Shown here: positions 1 to 5,181 of the stretch, one piece after another | Position numbering within the stretch: position 1 is the first letter of the stretch | Layout: the number at the start of each line of letters is the position of its first letter | Assembly: GCA_030044485.1 (NCBI GenBank) | Contig: JASHVQ010000038.1 | Location: forward strand, 1-5,181 | Direction: 5' to 3' | Origin: Methylovirgula sp. | GTDB taxonomy: Bacteria; Pseudomonadota; Alphaproteobacteria; Rhizobiales; Beijerinckiaceae | Length of the DNA stretch: 5,181 nucleotides | Made by a program: the position numbers and the translations under genes | The notes under the pieces: model-generated | The model's input: only the letters and a program-made list of their open reading frames with translations | What the model was told of the DNA's origin: nothing | The model's database searches: none

Positions 1-120
1 GACCTCAAAACGAGTTCTCCCTGAAGAGCCGTGGAAGACGACCACGTTGATAGGCCGGGTGTGGAAGCACAGCAATGTGTGGAGCTTACCGGTACTAATC
101 GCTCGTTCGGCTTGATCGCT
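1..120 (+). rRNA. rrl: 23S ribosomal RNA, 3' end (partial)
   Basis: This is the last ~120 nt of the large-subunit rRNA; the gene begins before the window. The conserved 3'-terminal segment is directly readable: GAGTTCTCCCTGAAGAGCCG, then GGTGTGGAAGCACAGCAATG, then GGAGCTTACCGGTACTAAT at about 81-99, followed by the terminal CGGCTTGATCG. Comparing spacing after ACTAAT with the E. coli 23S end puts the mature 3' end at about 119-120. That end is inferred by analogy, not mapped. It is followed by a 5S gene and tRNA-fMet, the usual order at the end of alphaproteobacterial rrn operons. Confidence 0.95.
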
Positions 121-147
121 CTCATTATCAATGCCCATAATCAGAAT

Positions 148-183
148 TCAGGGATCAGGGATCGCCCGATACCTGATCCCTGA
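148..183 (+). other. 12-bp hairpin in the 23S-5S spacer
   Basis: Bases 148-159 (TCAGGGATCAGG) are perfectly complementary to 172-183 (CCTGATCCCTGA). Inside, a G160/A171 mismatch is followed by three more pairs (161-163 with 168-170) around a four-base loop. The hairpin sits midway between the 23S end and the 5S start and has no T-tract, so it is unlikely to be a terminator. A role as a double-stranded processing site for the rRNA precursor (RNase III type) is inferred from its position. Confidence 0.6.
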
Positions 184-225
184 CACTTGATCGCTGAAAC
201 GACCAGTTTGCTTCCCGCCTTTCGC

Positions 226-345
226 CGGCCTGGTGACTCTTGCGAAGTGATTAGACCCGATCCCATCCCGAACTCGGCCGTCAAACGCTTCAGCGCCAAT
301 GGTACTATGTCTCAAGACCTGGGAGAGTAGGTCGTTGCCAGGCCT
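226..345 (+). rRNA. rrf: 5S ribosomal RNA
   Basis: The gene is about 119 nt long, the normal size for 5S rRNA. The terminal helix is visible as GGCCTGG at 227-233 pairing with CCAGGCC at 338-344. Between them lie the conserved 5S segments CCCGATCCCATCCCGAACTC (257-276), CAGCGCCAATGGTA (291-304) and GGGAGAGTAGG (321-331). The exact ends are uncertain by one or two bases. It is co-oriented with the 23S gene about 105 nt upstream and is followed by a strong hairpin at 380-410. Confidence 0.93.
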
Positions 346-379
346 GCGAAGGGCGGATCCTCTTTACGATCATTTCTTG

Positions 380-430
380 GAACGGCGGCTTGCGCATGCA
401 GCCGCCGTTCGCGTTTGTTGGAGTTTTTGT
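380..430 (+). terminator. Strong hairpin with T-rich tail after 5S rRNA
   Basis: An 11-bp perfect stem, GAACGGCGGCT at 380-390 with AGCCGCCGTTC at 400-410, closes a nine-base loop that can add two more G-C pairs. It is followed by GCGTTTG, then GGAGTTTTTG, giving T-runs at 414-416 and 425-429. The stem strength and trailing T's suggest an intrinsic terminator or attenuator ending the 23S-5S transcript. The T-run is not immediately at the stem base, so it might instead be a processing hairpin with readthrough into tRNA-fMet. Confidence 0.6.
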
Positions 431-446
431 GACGTTGGACTAGACT
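418..446 (+). promoter_or_regulatory. Possible promoter for tRNA-fMet
   Basis: TTGGAG at 418-423 and TAGACT at 441-446 are 17 bp apart, which fits a sigma-70 type promoter with a modest -35 and a 4/6 match at -10. Transcription would start near 453, leaving a leader of about 25 nt before the tRNA. The -35 overlaps the T-rich tail of the preceding hairpin. The match is weak; cotranscription of the tRNA with the rrn operon is the alternative. Confidence 0.3.
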
Positions 447-477
447 CGCCGCCTCGAGGCGCGGCAGCACATTCTGG

Positions 478-554
<77 letters not shown>

Positions 555-803
555 ATCTTCGCGCCCACGCTTCGCCGCTTCGGGCGGCCTTTGCGTCCTG
601 CAGGTCGAGCGCCTTCTGCGAGATCATCCATCCCCCGGCAAAACTGCCAAGGCACGCGCAGGGCGTGCATCTGAATCGCTGGCGCCGATAAGGCCCATGC
701 GACTTTGCCGAACGAATCATAACAATGTTTGCAGTAGGTTATCGCTCGCCCCTTCGCGGGTCGCCGCGCCGAAGATGCGAATAAAATGATCGGCGTGATA
801 TTT

Positions 804-822
804 TTGCAATTGTTTCATGCAA
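804..822. promoter_or_regulatory. Inverted repeat TTGCA-N9-TGCAA, possible operator
   Basis: TTGCA at 804-808 and TGCAA at 818-822 form a 19-bp dyad with a nine-base spacer, in the most AT-rich part of the region upstream of cydA. It is about 320 bp before the cydA start, far for a simple operator but possible with a long leader. It does not match the FNR/FixK pattern (TTGAT-N4-ATCAA). A chance dyad of five-base arms cannot be excluded. Confidence 0.25.
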
Positions 823-1076
823 CCTTTGCGTGTCAACGGCCGAGCCTTGTCGAGGGTTAATAGGCGAATGAGATCTTTGCGCCCATTTGAGCGGCCTCAT
901 CCCCTAAAAAAATCGCCGCGCGAGTTTGCAAGCGCGCAACGGAGCGAAGATGCGATCGGGAAGCGGCGGCAATGCCGTTTCGCGCGTCGCTTTGGCCTGT
1001 CGCGGCGGCGCGCACCTATGTTAACAGGGCGCCGGCCGGAGGCGGCGCGCGTCACCTAAGTAATCTGCGCTCAAGC

Positions 1077-1116
1077 CCAAGATCCGCCAAGATCCGCCAA
1101 GATGCGCCAAGATGCG
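1077..1116 (+). repeat. Four tandem 10-bp repeats CCAAGAT(C/G)CG before cydA
   Basis: Four complete head-to-tail copies lie at 1077-1086, 1087-1096, 1097-1106 and 1107-1116. The first two read CCAAGATCCG and the last two CCAAGATGCG; no other base differs. The array ends nine bases before the cydA Shine-Dalgarno, so it probably lies in the mRNA leader or covers the promoter-proximal DNA. The 10-bp period is about one helical turn, so each copy would present the same DNA face. Its function is unknown. Confidence 0.85.
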
Positions 1117-1141
1117 CGGCAAGCCGGGAGGAAGGACAGCC

Positions 1142-2560
1142 ATGTTCGGTCTGACCGCGTTGCAGCTGGCGCGAATCCAGTTCGGCTTCACGATTGCCTT
1201 CCACATTATCTTTCCGGCGATCACCATCGGGCTTGCGAGCTACCTCACCGTGCTCGAGGCGCTTTGGCTTTGGAAGAAGGATCCGGTCTATCGCGACCTG
1301 CATCACTTCTGGGCGAAGATCTTCGCGGTCAACTTCGCCATGGGCGTCGTCTCCGGCATCGTCATGGCCTATCAGTTCGGCACGAACTGGAGCTATTTCT
1401 CGAATTTCGCGGGAAGCGTCACGGGTCCGCTCTTCGCCTATGAAGTGCTCAGCGCCTTCTTCCTTGAAGCGGGCTTTCTCGGTGTCATGCTGTTCGGCTG
1501 GAGCAAGGTCGGCCCGGGCCTGCATTTCTTCGCGACTTTGATGGTGGCGATCGGCACGCTCGTTTCGACGGGCTGGATTCTCGCCTCGAACAGCTGGATG
1601 CAGACGCCGCAGGGTTACGCGATCATCGGCGGGCGCGTGGTGCCGGTCGATTGGCTGAAGGTGATCTTCAGCCCCTCCTTTCCCTATCGCCTCGCGCATA
1701 TGACGATTGCCGCCTATCTCGCCACCGCGCTCTTTGTCGGCGCCTCCGGCGCCTGGCATCTCCTCAAGCGCCGCGACACGCCGGCGGTGCGCACCATGTT
1801 TTCCATGGCCATGTGGATGATGCTCGTCGTCGCCCCGGTGCAGATTGCGGTCGGCGATGCGCATGGCGAGAACACGCTCAAATATCAGCCGGCGAAGATC
1901 GCCGCGATCGAGGGCCATTGGGAGAATCATCCCGGCCAAAGCGTGCCGCTGATCCTGTTCGGCTGGCCGGACATGAAAGACGCGCGGACCTTGGACCAGA
2001 TCGACGTTCCGCATCTCGGCAGCCTGATCCTCACACATTCCTGGAACGGCGGGTTCCCGGGCCTCGACGATTTTCCGCCGCAGGACCGCCCCGACGCGAC
2101 GGTGGTCTTCTGGACGTTCCGGCTGATGGTGGGGCTCGGCTTGCTGATGGCGCTGCTCGGCATCGGCGGCGCCATCCTGCGGGCGCGCGGCGAGCTCTAC
2201 CGGACATCGCTCTTCCTGCGCTTCGCGCTCGCCATGGGGCCGGCCGGCATCGTCGCCATTCTCGCCGGCTGGGTCACGACCGAAATGGGCCGTCAGCCCT
2301 GGGTGGTCTACGGAGTCATGCGCACTGCCGACGCGGTCTCCAATCATTCCGTCGCCGAGCTCGGCTTCTCGCTCGTCCTGTTCGTCCTTCTTTATTTCGC
2401 CGTTTTCGGCACGGGCGTCGGCTACATGCTGAAGCTCGTCGCCAAAGGACCGGATGCGCAGGGGCCGGAGCCCGAGCCCGGCATCGCCCAGCGTCCGGCA
2501 AGGCCCTTATCGGCGGCGCCCGACGCCGAGCCTCTGCTTCCCGCACACGGAGAAGGATGA
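1142..2560 (+). CDS. cydA: Cytochrome bd-type quinol oxidase subunit I (CIO-like)
   Basis: This is the quinol-oxidising, haem-bearing core subunit of a cytochrome bd oxidase in the inner membrane, which oxidises quinol and reduces O2 to water. The product has 472 residues. Visible family residues are H21 (E. coli H19 equivalent, haem ligand), E101 and E109 (YEVLSAFFLEAGF; E99/E107 equivalents), H186 (haem b558 ligand), K252 and E257 in QPAKIAAIEG (Q-loop quinol site), R327 and M329 in FWTFRLMVGLG (R391/M393 equivalents, b558 ligand), and GRQPWVVYG at 383-391. The H186-to-M329 distance is about 64 residues shorter than in E. coli, so this is a short Q-loop enzyme, like cyanide-insensitive CioA. 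The C-terminal ~38 residues are rich in Pro, Ala and Glu. I chose ATG 1142 because GGGAGGAAGG (1126-1135) precedes it and MFGLTALQLARIQF is the family N-terminus; an upstream in-frame ATG at 1112 would place that site inside the gene. The stop overlaps the cydB start. Confidence 0.97.
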   Translation: MFGLTALQLARIQFGFTIAFHIIFPAITIGLASYLTVLEALWLWKKDPVYRDLHHFWAKIFAVNFAMGVVSGIVMAYQFGTNWSYFSNFAGSVTGPLFAYEVLSAFFLEAGFLGVMLFGWSKVGPGLHFFATLMVAIGTLVSTGWILASNSWMQTPQGYAIIGGRVVPVDWLKVIFSPSFPYRLAHMTIAAYLATALFVGASGAWHLLKRRDTPAVRTMFSMAMWMMLVVAPVQIAVGDAHGENTLKYQPAKIAAIEGHWENHPGQSVPLILFGWPDMKDARTLDQIDVPHLGSLILTHSWNGGFPGLDDFPPQDRPDATVVFWTFRLMVGLGLLMALLGIGGAILRARGELYRTSLFLRFALAMGPAGIVAILAGWVTTEMGRQPWVVYGVMRTADAVSNHSVAELGFSLVLFVLLYFAVFGTGVGYMLKLVAKGPDAQGPEPEPGIAQRPARPLSAAPDAEPLLPAHGEG

Positions 2561-3567
2561 TGGGCGTCGATCTTCCCATGCTTTGGGCCATCATCATCGG
2601 CTTTGGGCTGATGATGTATGTGGTGATGGACGGGTTCGATCTCGGCATCGGTCTGCTTTTCCCCTTCATCCGCGACCGCGCCGATCGCGACACGATGGTC
2701 AATACCGTCGCCCCGGTCTGGGACGGCAATGAAACTTGGCTGGTGCTCGGCGCCGCCGGATTGATGACGGCCTTTCCGCTCGCTTATTCCGTTCTTCTGA
2801 GCGCGCTTTATCTGCCGCTCGTGCTGATGCTCGCCGGCCTCATCTGCCGCGGCGTATCCTTCGAATTCCGCTTCAAGGCCGACGAGGCGCACCGCCGCCT
2901 CTGGGACATAGCTTTTGCCGGCGGCTCCTATGTCGCGGCTTTCACCCAAGGCGTGGCGCTTGGCGCCTATATCAACGGATTTCACGTGAGCGGGCCGTCC
3001 TATCAAGGCGGCGCCTTCGATTGGCTGACGCCCTTCAGCCTGTTCACAGGCTGCGGGCTGCTTGTCGCTTACGCGTTGCTCGGCGCCACTTGGCTCATCA
3101 TGAAGACCGAAGGCGCGCTGCAAGCCCGCATGATCGCGCTCGCACGGCCGGTGACGATCGCGCTACTCGTCGTCATCGGCATCGTGAGCCTCTGGACGCC
3201 CGCCGTTCATCCGCAGGTCGCGACGCGCTGGTTCAACCTGCCGAACATCATTTTCTTCTCGCCCGTTCCCGTGCTGACGCTCGCCACCGCCTTTGGGATC
3301 CTCGCGGCGTTGAAACGCGAGCCGCATGTCGTGCCCTTCGGGCTCGCACTGTTTCTTCTGTTTCTCGGCTACAGCGGCCTCTTGATCAGTCTCTTCCCGA
3401 ATATAATTCCGCCCTCGGTTTCGCTCTGGGACGCGGCGGCGCCTCCGCAAAGCATGGGATTTGCGCTGGTCGGCGCTCTGTTCATCATCCCGATCATCCT
3501 CACCTACACGGGCTGGTCCTATTACGTGTTCCGCGGCAAGGTGAAACTCGGTGAGGGCTACCATTGA
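2560..3567 (+). CDS. cydB: Cytochrome bd-type quinol oxidase subunit II
   Basis: This is the second core subunit of the bd oxidase, an integral membrane protein that pairs with CydA. The product has 335 residues, normal for CydB. Recognisable blocks are the N-terminal helix MGVDLPMLWAIIIGFGLMMY, MDGFDLGIG (23-31) and WDGNETWLVLG (54-64). Further family-like blocks are SFEFRFK (100-106), GVALGAYINGF (131-141) and, near the C-terminus, LTYTGWSYYVFRGKV (324-338 minus a few at the ends). Many hydrophobic segments span its length. The start is one of two adjacent ATGs at 2557 and 2560; I prefer 2560, which matches the usual MGxDLP N-terminus and lies seven bases after GGAG (2549-2552). The cydA stop and this start share one base (TGATG), implying translational coupling. 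The stop overlaps the next small gene in the same way. Using 2557 adds only one Met. Confidence 0.97.
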   Translation: MGVDLPMLWAIIIGFGLMMYVVMDGFDLGIGLLFPFIRDRADRDTMVNTVAPVWDGNETWLVLGAAGLMTAFPLAYSVLLSALYLPLVLMLAGLICRGVSFEFRFKADEAHRRLWDIAFAGGSYVAAFTQGVALGAYINGFHVSGPSYQGGAFDWLTPFSLFTGCGLLVAYALLGATWLIMKTEGALQARMIALARPVTIALLVVIGIVSLWTPAVHPQVATRWFNLPNIIFFSPVPVLTLATAFGILAALKREPHVVPFGLALFLLFLGYSGLLISLFPNIIPPSVSLWDAAAPPQSMGFALVGALFIIPIILTYTGWSYYVFRGKVKLGEGYH

Positions 3568-3707
3568 TGATCGCCGCGCCGCGCAAGCCTTGGATACGTC
3601 GCATCGGCTGGTTCGTGCTGTTGTGGGCGGCGAGCGTGGCGGCGCTCGGCGTCGTGGCGCTCGTCATTCGCGCGCTGATGTCGCTCGCCGGCCTGACCGC
3701 CGGCTAA
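3567..3707 (+). CDS. Small DUF2474-type membrane protein of the cyd operon
   Basis: This 46-residue protein is encoded immediately after cydB, its ATG sharing one base with the cydB stop (TGATG). A GAGGG at 3553-3557 lies nine bases upstream. The N-terminus is short and basic (PRKPWIRR, residues 5-12), followed by one hydrophobic segment at about 14-36 (WFVLLWAASVAALGVVALVI) and a short, mildly hydrophobic tail. Size, the basic PW-R-R then GW start, the single helix and the position behind cydAB match the DUF2474 proteins found with short Q-loop bd oxidases. By analogy with CydX of the E. coli enzyme it is probably a small subunit or assembly/stability factor of the oxidase; that role is inference. 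The stop (3705-3707) overlaps the end of the opposite-strand VOC gene by four bases. Confidence 0.87.
   Translation: MIAAPRKPWIRRIGWFVLLWAASVAALGVVALVIRALMSLAGLTAG
3687..3704. terminator. GC-rich hairpin at the convergent gene junction (weak)
   Basis: GCCGGC at 3687-3692 and GCCGGC at 3699-3704 form a 6-bp perfect stem with a six-base loop inside the last codons of the small cyd gene. It lies exactly where that operon and the opposite-strand VOC gene meet. There is no T-tract on either side, so it could at most be a partial pause or 3'-end protecting structure. In GC-rich coding DNA such a stem may be chance. Confidence 0.2.
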
Positions 3708-4462
3708 GACTTGGGGGGCGGAGCGACCAGGGCGAAGACCGCGCCTTGCGGATCGAGGCCGTTAATGATGAAAGCGCCGCCCGGCACTTGCATCGGCCCA
3801 TTGATCACCTTGCCGCCTTTTTCCTTCACGCGAGTCACGGCCTCATGAATCGACGCTACCGTGAAATAGAAGAGCCAATAGGCAAAGGATTCATGCGGCG
3901 GCTTGGTGAACATTCCGCCCATCGACATGCCGCTTTGGCCGAAAAGCTGATAGGTGCCGGCCGGGCCCATGTCCAACGCTTCGTTCTTCTGCCATCCGAA
4001 AAGATGCGAATAGAATTCGAAAGCCTGTGCCGCGTCGGCGGCGTGCAATTCATGCCAGCCGACATGTCCCGGCTTCATCGGCGCCGGAGATGGACCCGCC
4101 TCGAATGCTTTGAACAGCGCGAAAGCCGCCCCTTGCGGATCGGCAAGAACCGCGAAGCGCCCGACGCCGGGAATGTCCTGCGCGGCGTGATGCACCTTGC
4201 CGCCCATGCGCTTGACGCGCTCGACTTCGGCATCGACGTCGTCGACGCCGACATAGCCGAGCCAGCCGGGGCGCGCCGCGCTGGCCTCGGCAGGCAGGGC
4301 CATGAGTCCGGCAACCGGCGTCGCCTCCGCCGAAAAAAGCCAGTAAGGAAGGTTGGCAAGGCCTGCGTCCTTCGCGCTCCAGCCGACCACATGCTGGTAG
4401 AAGTCCTGCGCGGCGCGCGGATCGCTGGTCATCAGCTCGTACCAGACGAAATTTCCGGCCAT
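3704..4462 (-). CDS. Two-domain VOC family (glyoxalase/bleomycin-resistance fold) protein
   Basis: The 252-residue product consists of two tandem VOC domains, about 1-120 and 130-250. The internal duplication is plain: VWYEL (6-10) and GWHEL (135-139), FYQHVVGW (21-28) and FYSHLFGW (150-157), ERVKRMGGKV (81-90) and RVKEKGGKVI (211-220), DPQGAAFALF (108-117) and DPQGAVFALV (237-246). This is the pattern of proteins often annotated as Cfp30B-like antigens or PhnB/glyoxalase-like enzymes. Substrate and reaction cannot be told from sequence. There is no signal peptide or membrane segment, so it is probably cytosolic. Good Shine-Dalgarno AGGAG lies about eight bases before the ATG on the - strand. 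It faces the cyd operon and its TAG overlaps that operon's last stop by four bases. No functional tie to the oxidase is apparent. Confidence 0.92.
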   Translation of the reverse strand: MAGNFVWYELMTSDPRAAQDFYQHVVGWSAKDAGLANLPYWLFSAEATPVAGLMALPAEASAARPGWLGYVGVDDVDAEVERVKRMGGKVHHAAQDIPGVGRFAVLADPQGAAFALFKAFEAGPSPAPMKPGHVGWHELHAADAAQAFEFYSHLFGWQKNEALDMGPAGTYQLFGQSGMSMGGMFTKPPHESFAYWLFYFTVASIHEAVTRVKEKGGKVINGPMQVPGGAFIINGLDPQGAVFALVAPPPKS

Positions 4463-4764
4463 GGCTTGCTCTCCTGTTCGGTGCGTTTGTTATGGCGGCC
4501 GCAGGCCCCAACTACGACGCGGGCGTGACGGCGCCATGAAGCGGCGACCTCGATCCTCGCCTTTCAATCCCCGAAGTCCTCATGCAAGCCCAGAATCCAT
4601 AATGCCGCAACCGTCGGCTGAGCTTTCCAGGGCGACGGCCCGGTTGCGGTCGGGCACTATTTCGCCGACCGCGGTCTTCCGCATCTCCGCTCCCGGCAAT
4701 AGGTTAAGAGCGTGAAGCCAGTGGCGAAAACGATGCGGGGCATGTTCGGCGCGCCGTGCCGCCC
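4463..4764. other. Gap between the VOC gene and the small membrane protein gene
   Basis: I see no convincing gene in these 302 bases. It should carry the VOC promoter on the - strand, but no clear -35/-10 pair was found. The one notable structure is an 8-bp perfect inverted repeat, GCGGTCGG at 4646-4653 with CCGACCGC at 4665-4672, around an 11-base spacer. It lacks a T-tract. A 34-codon - strand reading frame starting MRKTAVGEIVPDRN with a GGAG-like site before it (start near 4682, stop at 4580) is not recognisable as any family and is left uncalled. Confidence 0.5.
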
Positions 4765-4923
4765 TCAGCGGCCGAAGACAAACCAAAGCGCGGCCAGCAC
4801 CACCATGCCGACGAGCCCGGCAAGAAAGATCATGCGGCGCAGCGGCGTGCGCAGAATGATCTGGCCCTGGCGCGCTTTTTCGGCAGGATATGTTTGTTGT
4901 TGCATATTGCCCTTGCTGCTCAT
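4765..4923 (-). CDS. Small single-pass membrane protein, function unknown
   Basis: The 52-residue product has a polar, Gln-rich N-terminus (MSSKGNMQQQTYPAEKARQG), then QIILRTPLRR, then one hydrophobic segment at about 31-50 (MIFLAGLVGMVVLAALWFVF), ending in GR. The YPAEKAR-G-IILRTPLRR-IF-AGL pattern resembles short conserved proteins of Hyphomicrobiales annotated only as hypothetical (recalled, not searched). With positively charged residues before the helix, the N-terminus probably stays in the cytoplasm. The ATG at 4923 has GGAG about eight bases upstream; a second in-frame ATG at 4905, preceded by AAGGG, is an alternative giving 46 residues. The gene is divergent from the PEBP-like gene, with 100 bases between the two starts. 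Confidence 0.7.
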   Translation of the reverse strand: MSSKGNMQQQTYPAEKARQGQIILRTPLRRMIFLAGLVGMVVLAALWFVFGR

Positions 4924-5023
4924 GCCTGTCGCTCCGTTTCTGCTTGCCGGAGAACCCGGCCCGGCGACGAATGTTCCGGGGCGCGAACGCAGTTTTCGGC
5001 AGGCTCACGTCGAGGAGGCCTCC

Positions 5024-5181
5024 ATGGAATTCAGCCTCGAAAGCCGCGGCTTCCGCAACGGCGGGAAAATTCCGCTGCGCTACGCGCGCCGCGGCGACAA
5101 TGTTTCGCCGCCGCTGCTTTGGCGGGGCGCGCCGCAAGGCACAAAGAGCTTCGTGCTGATCGTCGCCGATCCCGACGCGCC
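5024..5181 (+). CDS. YbhB/YbcL family (PEBP-like) protein, 5' part
   Basis: Only the first 52 codons are present; the gene runs past the window edge. The visible protein shows the N-terminal signature of bacterial phosphatidylethanolamine-binding-protein relatives (Raf kinase inhibitor-like, YbhB/YbcL): GGKIPLRYARRGDNVSPPLL (13-32), WRGAPQGTKSF (33-43) and VLIVADPDA (44-52), where DPDA belongs to the conserved ligand-binding region. Bacterial members are usually 150-200 residues, so about a third is seen. The start is firm: GAGGAGG at 5012-5018 lies five bases before ATG 5024. No signal peptide precedes the domain, so it is likely cytosolic. The physiological ligand of these bacterial proteins is not established. 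Confidence 0.92.
   Translation, partial: MEFSLESRGFRNGGKIPLRYARRGDNVSPPLLWRGAPQGTKSFVLIVADPDA

Larger units (their letters stand above)
555..1141. other. Non-coding interval between tRNA-fMet and cydA
   Basis: No convincing gene was seen in these 587 bases on either strand. There are short hairpins without clear T-tails: GCCGC at 574-578 with GCGGC at 584-588, followed by CTTTG, a weak terminator candidate for the tRNA; and GCACGC at 652-657 with GCGTGC at 663-668. The stretch from about 770 to 825 is the most AT-rich part and contains an inverted repeat. TTGGCC (992-997) and TATGTT (1017-1022) lie 19 bp apart and are a weak promoter candidate for cydA. Four tandem repeats sit directly before the cydA ribosome binding site. 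The cyd operon's promoter must lie somewhere here unless it is fed by readthrough from rrn. Confidence 0.6.

Noticed and set aside
1077..1116. Tandem repeats as a CRISPR array
   Set aside because: Units are 10 bp and contiguous without spacers; no cas genes are present.
1112..1141. Upstream ATG extending CydA by 10 residues
   Set aside because: The extension would start inside a tandem repeat, lacks a ribosome binding site, and contains the strong GGGAGGAAGG site that serves ATG 1142.
1052..2347. Long - strand reading frame (431 codons) opposite cydA
   Set aside because: It is antisense to a clear cydA. Its Arg/Glu/His/Asp-rich composition is what the reverse strand of GC-rich membrane-protein DNA gives; no domain is visible.
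1651..2559. Upstream extension of the cydB frame through cydA
   Set aside because: The residues before 2560 are an out-of-frame reading of cydA; the family N-terminus MGVDLP begins at 2560.
2422..3123. - strand reading frame of 233 codons opposite cydB
   Set aside because: Antisense of cydB; charged, repetitive composition and no family match.
3551..4528. + strand reading frame of 325 codons opposite the VOC gene
   Set aside because: The - strand has two well-conserved VOC domains, a ribosome binding site and a duplicated motif set; the + frame is an Arg-rich shadow.
4580..5137. - strand reading frame of 185 codons
   Set aside because: It runs antisense through the PEBP-like start and out of frame through the 52-residue gene. 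Only its last 34 codons lie in otherwise unassigned DNA and they are not recognisable.

Overview
The window looks like chromosomal DNA of a GC-rich alphaproteobacterium, most likely Hyphomicrobiales (Rhizobiales). The grounds are the gene order 23S rRNA, 5S rRNA, tRNA-fMet, the 3' end of the 23S and the 5S sequence, a variant anticodon stem in the initiator tRNA, and the protein types present. A methylotroph-type or Beijerinckiaceae-like host is possible, but the sequence alone does not fix the genus.

Layout. Bases 1-120 are the 3' end of a 23S rRNA gene. A spacer with a strong hairpin follows, then a 5S rRNA gene (about 226-345), a second strong hairpin with T-runs (380-430), and the initiator tRNA gene (478-554, anticodon CAT). 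Bases 555-1141 hold no gene; they carry inverted repeats and, just before cydA, four 10-bp tandem repeats. Next comes a tightly packed operon on the + strand: cydA (1142-2560), cydB (2560-3567) and a 46-residue DUF2474-type membrane protein (3567-3707). Both junctions are one-base TGATG overlaps. A two-domain VOC (glyoxalase/bleomycin-resistance fold) gene lies on the - strand (3704-4462) and overlaps the end of the operon tail to tail by four bases. After a 302-base gap there is a small single-pass membrane protein gene on the - strand (4765-4923). A YbhB/YbcL-type PEBP gene then starts divergently on the + strand (5024) and runs off the window.

How the genes work together. cydA, cydB and the small third gene should encode a cytochrome bd-type quinol oxidase of the short Q-loop (CIO-like) kind: two core subunits and a small accessory membrane subunit, made from one message with coupled translation. 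Such oxidases serve respiration at low oxygen or in the presence of cytochrome c oxidase inhibitors. The VOC, small membrane and PEBP genes show no clear functional link to the oxidase.

No mobile element, CRISPR array or novel multi-gene system was found. The items most worth a second look are the tandem-repeat leader of cydA, the small third cyd gene, the four-base convergent overlap, the A29:U41 initiator tRNA and the hairpin between 5S and tRNA-fMet.
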